A DNA stretch of 9,730 nt from Calditrichota bacterium. GTDB taxonomy: Bacteria > Zixibacteria > MSB-5A5 > GN15 > FEB-12. Every line of letters starts with the position of its first letter. The stretch's first letter is position 1. Shown here one piece after another: positions 1-6,746 of the stretch. The notes beneath the pieces were generated by a model that saw only the letters and a list, made by a program, of their open reading frames with translations, searched no databases and was not told the DNA's origin. The DNA lies in NCBI GenBank assembly GCA_008501655.1, contig QQUK01000129.1, forward strand, positions 1 through 9,730, read 5' to 3'. The position numbers and the translations under genes were made by a program.

Positions 1-1
1 C

Positions 2-2305
2 CGTGGCGGCCGTCCTTCTGAAGTAGCATATTACATTGATGGATTCTCACAGCAGGATCCATTGTCAGGACTTTCGACTGCAAATATTTCCAATAATGCA
101 ATCCAGGAAGTCTCAATTACATCGGGTGCATTTTCGGCTGAGTATGGTCACGTTGCATCAGGTATTGTCAACGTTATCACAAATTCCGGTTCTGATGAAT
201 ATCATGGAACGATAGAATTTGTAACGGACAATTTCTTAAAAGATGCTAAAAAAGTCTATGACCATAACTACTATACCGGTGACTTCTCAGGTCCCCTTCC
301 GGGATTGGAAAAAGGCTTTTTCTATCTTTCAGGTGAACGAAGATACCTGCAGGATAGAACCCCGTCACCAAAAACCGAAGAGGTTTTTAGTGGTTTTGGA
401 TTAGCAAGTCAATATGGAAATGAATTACCGAATAATGATTTATCAGGTTGGTCTTATCAGGGAAAAGTTGATTATAACTTTACCCCTAATGTTAAGTTCC
501 AGTTGAGCGGAAACGGTTCGGTAGATAATTGGCAGGAATATCGTCATTATTATAATAACCCGTTCTATGAAACTCAGATCGATCATACACCAAGAACGAA
601 AGATGAAAACCTTGGTTTAAATGCCAAATTAACCCATACTTTAAATAGCAATAACTTCTACAATTTCTCTCTATCATATTTTAAAACAGAGCGTTTTGTA
701 GGAGACGGTGTTATTTATGATGATCTTGAGGGATACCGAAGAGATCAGGCAAATCCAGAATGGGATGAGTATTCATTGTTCCGTGAAGGTGACACGCTTG
801 GTGGAAATTTCTACATTGGGTATTATGACCAGTATTTTAAAAGAAAATCGGAATATATTGGAATCAAAGCAGACTATAACTCACAAATCAATGCCTCCAA
901 TACATTCAAAGTAGGATTCGACTTCCAGCGTCATACATTGCGTCAGTACAATAATACATATCCAACAAATTATGACGATTCTACTGGTTATAACAATTTA
1001 TATCTGAACAGATATGGATATGATGTTAATGGAAATGAATCTGACAATGAAGAATGGCAGAATGAGACAAAAAAACCTATAAATTTAGGTATCTATGTTC
1101 AGGATCGTTTTGACTGGCGCGGATTAATTATTAATGCCGGTCTTCGTTTTGATTATTTTGATTATAAAGCTTTAAAAATCAAAAATCCAAGCAGACCGTT
1201 TGATCCAGAAAATTTAAACGATGCTGATTATGTATTAGATGAATCAGATGTTGAAGCATCAGAAAAATTTAGTAGAATTTCCCCTCGTTTAGGGGTATCA
1301 TTCCCGATTTCAGATGCTACCCAGATGCATATCAACTATGGTAAATTCTTCCAGAGACCGGATTTGAACAACTTGTATGTTGGTTATGACTACTATGAAG
1401 AAAGAGCAAAGCGTTCAGGATTCTTCTCGGTATTTGCTTCTCCAAATCTTGAGCCGGAAAAAGTAACGCAGTACGAAGTTGGTATGTCTCATCAGATGAA
1501 TGATTATACCGCTTTTGATATTACTGCATACTACAAAGATGTTCAGGATCTGACTCAGGGTTTAGAAATTTCTCCAGCTTATCCGTATGTTTATAATGTC
1601 TATGGTAACGTTGACTTTGGTACAATTAAAGGTGTTGATTTTGGTTTGACTATGCGTCGGAATCGAAATATTTCAGCATCAATTAAATATTCGTTGAGTT
1701 ATGCCACCGGTACCGGTTCTTATGCCGGAACCAACCGTAATATTCTCTGGAAAAACTCAACCGGTACTCCAAAAACAACCAATCCGCTTGAATATGATCA
1801 ACGTCATGCTATTTCAGGTGTATTTGATATTAGAACCGGTAAAGGCGAAGGTCCTATGATTGGTGATATCAGACCGCTTGAGAACTTTGGTTTTAATGCC
1901 CTTTTCTCAGTCGGTTCCGGTACACCTTATACACCGATGCAGGTCTATGATGCTGTCACCAGCCGTTCGGTTGACCAGAATCCGACTGCCGGTATTAATA
2001 CTTCACATTTACCATGGCAGTTCTCCATTGACATAAAGCTTGAAAGATCCTTTATGATCAGTGAAAAGTATAAAATCGTTCCATATTTATGGATTCAGAA
2101 CCTTCTTGATAATGAAAATATTGTCTCAGTTTATGAAGGTACAGGTAAAGCAGACAAAACAGGATTTTTGGAATCCGAAGCTGGTCAACAGAATGTAACA
2201 TCAAACGGAGCAGACTATACTGACCGCTATGAATTACTTGAACAAAATCCAAAGAACTATGGTCCGCCACGGATGATATTCCTTGGATTGAGAATGTCAT
2301 TTTAA
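2..2305 (+). CDS. TonB-dependent outer-membrane receptor, 5'-truncated
   Basis: The reading frame is open from the left edge, so the start, signal peptide and TonB box lie outside the window; 767 residues are visible. The first ~63 residues are the end of a plug domain: RGGR, then YYIDG, then a stretch ending SGIVNVITNSG, all typical of TonB receptor plugs. The rest is a long beta-barrel rich in aromatic, alternating strands, with familiar blocks such as LEPEKVTQYEVG and EYDQRHAISG, and a C-terminal LRMSF whose final Phe is the usual barrel-insertion signal. Such receptors move ligands across the outer membrane using TonB energy; in the FCB group many carry an N-terminal carboxypeptidase-like domain, which could be in the missing part. 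The TTG at 62 lies inside the plug and is not the start. The gene is followed after 20 bases by the large secreted protein, suggesting co-transcription. The ligand is unknown. Confidence 0.93.
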   Translation, partial: RGGRPSEVAYYIDGFSQQDPLSGLSTANISNNAIQEVSITSGAFSAEYGHVASGIVNVITNSGSDEYHGTIEFVTDNFLKDAKKVYDHNYYTGDFSGPLPGLEKGFFYLSGERRYLQDRTPSPKTEEVFSGFGLASQYGNELPNNDLSGWSYQGKVDYNFTPNVKFQLSGNGSVDNWQEYRHYYNNPFYETQIDHTPRTKDENLGLNAKLTHTLNSNNFYNFSLSYFKTERFVGDGVIYDDLEGYRRDQANPEWDEYSLFREGDTLGGNFYIGYYDQYFKRKSEYIGIKADYNSQINASNTFKVGFDFQRHTLRQYNNTYPTNYDDSTGYNNLYLNRYGYDVNGNESDNEEWQNETKKPINLGIYVQDRFDWRGLIINAGLRFDYFDYKALKIKNPSRPFDPENLNDADYVLDESDVEASEKFSRISPRLGVSFPISDATQMHINYGKFFQRPDLNNLYVGYDYYEERAKRSGFFSVFASPNLEPEKVTQYEVGMSHQMNDYTAFDITAYYKDVQDLTQGLEISPAYPYVYNVYGNVDFGTIKGVDFGLTMRRNRNISASIKYSLSYATGTGSYAGTNRNILWKNSTGTPKTTNPLEYDQRHAISGVFDIRTGKGEGPMIGDIRPLENFGFNALFSVGSGTPYTPMQVYDAVTSRSVDQNPTAGINTSHLPWQFSIDIKLERSFMISEKYKIVPYLWIQNLLDNENIVSVYEGTGKADKTGFLESEAGQQNVTSNGADYTDRYELLEQNPKNYGPPRMIFLGLRMSF

Positions 2306-2313
2306 ACTGAGAT

Positions 2314-2319
2314 GAGGGA
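2314..2319 (+). promoter_or_regulatory. Ribosome binding site of the large secreted protein
   Basis: GAGGGA lies 6 bases before the ATG at 2326, in the 20-base gap after the receptor stop codon. It fits a Shine-Dalgarno site and supports the ATG at 2326, which is also the start that gives a complete signal peptide. No promoter-like sequence is evident in this gap. Confidence 0.6.
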
Positions 2320-2325
2320 AATAAA

Positions 2326-5300
2326 ATGAAAATAAAATTATTAGCATGTTTATTAGTTTTCCTTTTTGCTCTGCCGTTGATAGCGGCTCCACCGCTGCAA
2401 CAGGGGAAATTAGTACAAAATAATTCAGCCTCGGTTGATAATACGACTCTCATCGATATTAACAGAATATTGATGTTTGTCACCAACCATGGTAACTTCG
2501 GACGTGACCTGTCAGGACTGTTCGGTCATGATTATGGTACATGGTATCCGTTTACCGGTGATACATCGGATTATCATACCGGTGTTGTATCAAACTATAC
2601 CCCGAACTATGCTTCGGGTCTCTGGGTTGGTGCTATCGACTCAGCATCCGGTGATACACTGACAACAATTTCCGAGTACAGTTCTGAATATGTACCGGGT
2701 CCGATGTCAGGTGGAACATTTTTACCGGACAGCCCAAATTACCGAGTCTTTAAATTATGGAAAGACTCTTTAAAGAATAATCCGAGTGTGGATTATCAGG
2801 ATTATTTAACCTATGCAGTACCTGATCAGGGTGCTCCGGTCTGGAAACTCACTGATGGAGCTTTATTTGTAGATTCATTAGGTGACTCTTTGATTCTCAG
2901 CATCGACAGTACAGCAACACCTCCGGATACAGTTGAACTTGGTTATTTAAATGACCCGCAGGTCATCGGCGACCAGTTTCTCTGGTCTGTCTATAATGAT
3001 GCCGATCCGGCACAGCATGCCAATATCGAAACAGCACCATTAGGGATTGAAGTAAAGCAGTCTATTTATGGATTTAAACGTGATGATCCTTTAGGTGATA
3101 TCGTCTTTATGCGTTATCGTATTTATAACAAAGGAAACAAAACGCTTGAAAACTGTTACATGTCTATCTGGGCTGACCCTGATTTGGGTTCATCCGGTGA
3201 TGACTTTGTAGGTTGTGATACACTTGAAGGTCTTGGATTTGTATGGAATGATAATGTCATTGATGCAAACTACGATCCGAATCCGGTTCCGGCTATGGGA
3301 TTTGACTTCCTTCAGGGACCTTTGGTTGCAAAAACAGAATCCGGTCAGCCGGACGGTAAAATGTGGGGTCAGGTATATACTGATTCAACAAACCTCGGTA
3401 TGACCTCTTTTAACAAATACATTAACGGTACTGACCCTGATGATGAATTTCAGGTATATAACTATATGCGCGGATTAACTCGTGATGGTCAGGACTATAC
3501 ATATAATGGTCAAGTTCTCCGTTATGTATTATCCGGTGACCCGGTTTCAGGACAGGGCGATATCGATGTTGCTTCTGCTGACCGTCGCTGGATGCAGTCA
3601 ACCGGTCCGGTAACATTCCGTCCCGGTGACTCTACTGAGATTTATGCTGCTATGATTCTTGGTCAGGCAATTGATAATAAAGTATCAATTTCACTGCTTC
3701 GCTATCATGACAGATTTGCTCAGTTGACTTATGATAATGACTGGAGAACAATAGATCCTCCGGCACCTCCTGTCTTAACATCTTATAAAGATGAAAACTC
3801 AATTTCCATTGGTTGGACTGATACATCGGAAGTAGATCCGGGAACATACGCTTTTGAAGGGTATGCGGTTTTCCAGGGTTCAACTCCGAACGGTCCATGG
3901 AAAAAAATCACAACATTTGACTACAATAACACTATTGAAGATGTATTCGATGAAACTTTCAATCCGAACACAGCTTCATTCGAAATCGTTAAAGTAGTTG
4001 ATGGTGATAACTTTGGTATTAAGAGATATTTGACTATTACTGAAGATGTCATTAATGGTGGTGAAATTATAAACCTTACTGAATATCATTATAGAGTCGA
4101 AGCTTACGGTGTGAATGTGGATGCACCATTGGGTCTTCAGGTTACCAGAGCATCGGCTACAATTTCGGTTACCCCGGAGTTAAAAGTACCTGATATCGTT
4201 TATGATGTTGACCCGGGTGATGTTCTCGAAGTTACTCATACTGCCGGTGTATCCGATGGTGTGATCTCTCCGATTGTCGTTAATCCGCAACAGTTAACAG
4301 GTCATACTTATCGTATCGAATTTGCAGATACTCTTGGTATTGTTGTAGATACTACTCAGTTTGACCCAATTAATGATCCTGATTCATTACTGTATGATTC
4401 TATAAACGTTGCCTGGCATCTCTATGATGTAACTGATGGCGTATATAAACTTATGTGGCAGACCAACCAGTCGGGTGATGATAGTTATCTTACTATTGAC
4501 GGTTTTACTGTCAAAGTAGCCGGTCCTGCAGCAGGTTTCAAATCATTTGAAGTAGTTCAAAACGGTGCCGGTGCAATAGATCCTCCGGATCCTGGTGCAT
4601 TTTCTTTCCAAGACTTCCCAACTCCGGGAGATGGAAATCCAACAGATGCACAGCAGGTGGGTGACGGTCATTGGGGATTCCATACAGCTGATAATGGTGG
4701 TACCAATGATGGCGGTACCCGTGGTTCTTATGCCGCATTCTTAGAACGTGTTATGAGAAACGACAATGCTGAAGATGTTGGAATTTATGATTTTGAAATG
4801 CGTTTTACAGCGGGTACCCATTATGCTGTAGGTGCTTTTGAAAATGCACCTGAACCAATCTACACAGTCCCGTTTGAATTGTGGAGAATTGGTATTAGTA
4901 CTCCAAATGATCCATCTGATGATGTTCGGATGCTTCCGTGGATGATTGATGCGGATGCAAGTAACACATACAACCTTCAGGGTTGGGGTGACTCCAATAA
5001 TGGCGCCGGTGATTATGAACACTCCGCATCAAGTGCCAATAACGATCCCCAAACTGACTGGGTTTACTGGATTCTTCCTGCAGATGATTCACCGGGAGAA
5101 GCCGGTTATAATGCTGATGTTGCTACATTCGACATGGGTAATATGAATGTTGGTACGTATGCATTTGACGGTGAAGAAGTCATGGCTCGTACAGTTCTGG
5201 TGAACTGGAATGGCGGATCTGAACCACCGTTTAATCAGGATTTACCTGAAGAAGGAACTGTTTTCAGACTTATTACGGGTAAACCGAATTCATCCAGTGA

Positions 5301-5676
5301 TGTGTTTACTTTCTCAACTCCGGCACCTTCAGCTCTTGCTTCAAAATCTGAAGAGTTGCTTGATAAAATAGTTGCGGTTCCGAATCCTTTCTATCTTTCG
5401 AGTACGTACAACGATAACCCGGGTTCTTATACATTAAAGTTCTATCATTTACCAACTGAATGTACAATTACTATTTACAATTTAGCTGGTGAATATATTC
5501 AAACTATTGATAAAAATGACCCGAATACCAGTGTTGCTGAATGGGATATATTAACAGAAAATGGATTACCGGTTTCCTCCGGAATCTATATTTATGTTGT
5601 TGATGCGCCCGGATATGGTCAGAAGATTGGTAAAATGGCAATATTTGTTCAGCAAGAAGTGCTGCAAATTTACTAA
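2326..5676 (+). CDS. Large secreted multidomain protein with FlgD-like/T9SS-type C-terminal domain
   Basis: The protein has 1116 residues. It begins with a signal peptide (K2 and K4, hydrophobic core about 5-20, cleavage likely near LIAA-PP). Blocks visible: A, about 50-247, starting MFVTNHGNFGRDLSG and containing EYSSEYVPGPM and GDQFLWSVYND; B, about 257-476, with YRIYNKG, DPDLG, GCD and NGTDPDD; a fibronectin-III-like region, about 477-618, starting DPPAPP and containing IGWTDTSE and EGYAVFQG; D, about 629-998; and a C-terminal domain, about 1013-1116, with VPNPF, TIYNLAGEY and SSGIYIYVV, resembling FlgD-Ig/T9SS sorting domains. I know the A-B-FN3 pattern from large uncharacterised proteins of FCB candidate phyla; no enzymatic motif is visible. 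Relative to the paralogue at 6747-9730 it has 33 extra residues between QGAPV and GDQFLW. Position between a TonB receptor and a PorV-like barrel suggests exported cargo. Arginine codons favour CGT (13 of 27), as in well-expressed genes. Exact role unknown. Confidence 0.9.
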   Translation: MKIKLLACLLVFLFALPLIAAPPLQQGKLVQNNSASVDNTTLIDINRILMFVTNHGNFGRDLSGLFGHDYGTWYPFTGDTSDYHTGVVSNYTPNYASGLWVGAIDSASGDTLTTISEYSSEYVPGPMSGGTFLPDSPNYRVFKLWKDSLKNNPSVDYQDYLTYAVPDQGAPVWKLTDGALFVDSLGDSLILSIDSTATPPDTVELGYLNDPQVIGDQFLWSVYNDADPAQHANIETAPLGIEVKQSIYGFKRDDPLGDIVFMRYRIYNKGNKTLENCYMSIWADPDLGSSGDDFVGCDTLEGLGFVWNDNVIDANYDPNPVPAMGFDFLQGPLVAKTESGQPDGKMWGQVYTDSTNLGMTSFNKYINGTDPDDEFQVYNYMRGLTRDGQDYTYNGQVLRYVLSGDPVSGQGDIDVASADRRWMQSTGPVTFRPGDSTEIYAAMILGQAIDNKVSISLLRYHDRFAQLTYDNDWRTIDPPAPPVLTSYKDENSISIGWTDTSEVDPGTYAFEGYAVFQGSTPNGPWKKITTFDYNNTIEDVFDETFNPNTASFEIVKVVDGDNFGIKRYLTITEDVINGGEIINLTEYHYRVEAYGVNVDAPLGLQVTRASATISVTPELKVPDIVYDVDPGDVLEVTHTAGVSDGVISPIVVNPQQLTGHTYRIEFADTLGIVVDTTQFDPINDPDSLLYDSINVAWHLYDVTDGVYKLMWQTNQSGDDSYLTIDGFTVKVAGPAAGFKSFEVVQNGAGAIDPPDPGAFSFQDFPTPGDGNPTDAQQVGDGHWGFHTADNGGTNDGGTRGSYAAFLERVMRNDNAEDVGIYDFEMRFTAGTHYAVGAFENAPEPIYTVPFELWRIGISTPNDPSDDVRMLPWMIDADASNTYNLQGWGDSNNGAGDYEHSASSANNDPQTDWVYWILPADDSPGEAGYNADVATFDMGNMNVGTYAFDGEEVMARTVLVNWNGGSEPPFNQDLPEEGTVFRLITGKPNSSSDVFTFSTPAPSALASKSEELLDKIVAVPNPFYLSSTYNDNPGSYTLKFYHLPTECTITIYNLAGEYIQTIDKNDPNTSVAEWDILTENGLPVSSGIYIYVVDAPGYGQKIGKMAIFVQQEVLQIY
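4210..5319 (+). repeat. Block D, copy 1 (diverged inverted coding repeat)
   Basis: This is the ~370-residue segment (about residues 629-998) shared with the gene on the other strand at 7944-9068. It starts near VLEVTHTAG and ends near DVFTFST. Hand alignment of one stretch (4690-4809 against 8570-8451, starting DNGGTNDGGTR) gives 34 identical residues of 40. Here it follows the FN3-like region and precedes the C-terminal domain. Borders are approximate because they come from reading, not from a computed alignment. Confidence 0.85.
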
Positions 5677-5678
5677 TC

Positions 5679-5685
5679 AAGGAGG
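5679..5685 (+). promoter_or_regulatory. Strong Shine-Dalgarno that decides the porV-like start
   Basis: AAGGAGG is a full-strength Shine-Dalgarno. It directly abuts an ATG at 5686 (no spacing), which could not be used with it, but lies 9 bases before the in-frame ATG at 5695. The start is therefore placed at 5695, three codons later than the longest frame; the signal peptide then begins MKYK. Confidence 0.85.
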
Positions 5686-5694
5686 ATGAAAGAA

Positions 5695-6684
5695 ATGAAA
5701 TATAAACTTGTAGTAGTGTTAATAGTTCTCCTTGTTTTAAGTCTCTCGACGGCTTATGCGGGGAACTTACTCCGAAGCGGAACTGCGGGAGCTCAGGAAT
5801 TACTGATTCCTTACGGCTCACGTGGTACTGCGATGGGTGGTTCAGTACTGTCTTCCACATCCGGTGTGGAAGCAATGTACTGGAACCCGGCAGGGTTAGC
5901 ATCAATGGAAGGTACTGAGTTGATGTTTACCCATTTGCCCTATATAGCTGATATCGATATGAATTATGTCGGTTTTGCTAAATTTATTGACGGTTTTGGT
6001 ACAATTGGTGCCGGTGTCAAGATTCTGACCATTGGTGATATGGAAGAAACAACCGAACAGTACCCGGATGGTACCGGTAGAATCTTCTCACCATCAATGA
6101 CCGTATTAAACCTTTCGTATGCAAAAGTGATGACCGCAAACGTTAATTTTGGTGCTTCCGCTGTATATATTCATGAGAATATTTTTGAAGCTCAGGCATC
6201 AGGTGTTGCGTTTGATTTTGGTTTTATGTATGATCCCCGTTGGAATGGTCTTTCCATGGGTGTGACTATCAAAAACTACGGCGGTCAAATGCAGTTCACC
6301 GGAAACGGTTTTAATCAAACTGCAAACCTGACTACCGTTCGTGGTCTTGGGGCTAAGTTCGACTTGCCGAGTTCTATCAATTTTGGTATGGGATATAATT
6401 TCTATAACGAAGGATTGAATTCAGCAATGTTCACCGGTGCATTCCAGTCAAACAACTTTTCACAGGATGTTTGGCAGGGTGGTGCAGAGTATGCTTACGA
6501 CCAGAAATATTTCTTAAGAGCCGGTTATAATTACTCTGACAGAGAAAACTATCTCTATGGTGCTACTTTTGGTGCCGGAGTTATGCTTCCTGTTGGCGAA
6601 ATGGATCTCTCTTTAGAATATACCTGGACACAGACTGAAGTGTTTGAGAATAATCAGTACTTTACTTTGAAAGCTAATTTCTAA
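5695..6684 (+). CDS. PorV/PorQ-family outer-membrane beta-barrel protein
   Basis: The product has 329 residues from ATG 5695. Residues 1-22 form a signal peptide (MKYK, then a Val/Leu core, cleavage after AYA). The mature N-terminus carries the family signature: SGTAGAQELLIPYGSRGTAMGG followed by GVEAMYWNPAGLA (split here: the Gly-rich part, then the WNPAGLA motif at about residues 62-68). The remainder is alternating barrel strands, ending FTLKANF with the usual C-terminal Phe. PorV in Porphyromonas gingivalis is an outer-membrane component of type IX secretion that binds C-terminal domains of cargo; FCB genomes carry many paralogues of uncertain role, so a T9SS function is inference. It follows the large secreted protein by 18 bases and is the last gene before the terminator, which supports a cargo-partner role. 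It is intact and shows nothing unusual in codon use. Confidence 0.88.
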   Translation: MKYKLVVVLIVLLVLSLSTAYAGNLLRSGTAGAQELLIPYGSRGTAMGGSVLSSTSGVEAMYWNPAGLASMEGTELMFTHLPYIADIDMNYVGFAKFIDGFGTIGAGVKILTIGDMEETTEQYPDGTGRIFSPSMTVLNLSYAKVMTANVNFGASAVYIHENIFEAQASGVAFDFGFMYDPRWNGLSMGVTIKNYGGQMQFTGNGFNQTANLTTVRGLGAKFDLPSSINFGMGYNFYNEGLNSAMFTGAFQSNNFSQDVWQGGAEYAYDQKYFLRAGYNYSDRENYLYGATFGAGVMLPVGEMDLSLEYTWTQTEVFENNQYFTLKANF

Positions 6685-6704
6685 GGTATTGGATTGATAG
6701 ATAT

Positions 6705-6734
6705 AAAAAAAGCCCGCCATTGGCGGGCTTTTTT
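6705..6734. terminator. Bidirectional rho-independent terminator
   Basis: The stem GCCCGCC / GGCGGGC closes a three-base ATT loop (6712-6728), preceded by seven A and followed by six T. Read from either strand it gives a GC-rich hairpin followed by a U tract. It sits in the 62-base gap between convergent genes and should end both the three-gene unit on the plus strand and the minus-strand gene. Confidence 0.93.
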
Positions 6735-6746
6735 ATTATTAGAAAT

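Noticed and set aside
1706..1717. Perfect palindrome ACCGGTACCGGT
   Set aside because: It lies inside the receptor barrel, encodes ordinary Thr-Gly-Thr-Gly, and the ACCGGT hexamer is favoured by Thr-Gly codon use throughout these genes.
2341..2349. Lipobox LLAC (Cys at residue 8) making the plus-strand giant a lipoprotein
   Set aside because: The Cys comes before most of the hydrophobic core, too close to the N-terminus for a lipoprotein signal; a standard signal peptidase I site near LIAA is more plausible.
4538..5146. Several overlapping short open frames on both strands within the plus-strand giant, and similar ones at 2058-2486, 5504-5905 and 9128-9418
   Set aside because: They lie entirely within or across strong coding frames, lack ribosome binding sites and recognisable domains, and have low-complexity His/Ile-rich translations typical of shadow frames.
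5686..5694. ATG at 5686 as the start of the PorV-like gene
   Set aside because: It directly abuts the AAGGAGG Shine-Dalgarno, leaving no spacing; the ATG at 5695 has ideal spacing and gives a normal signal peptide.
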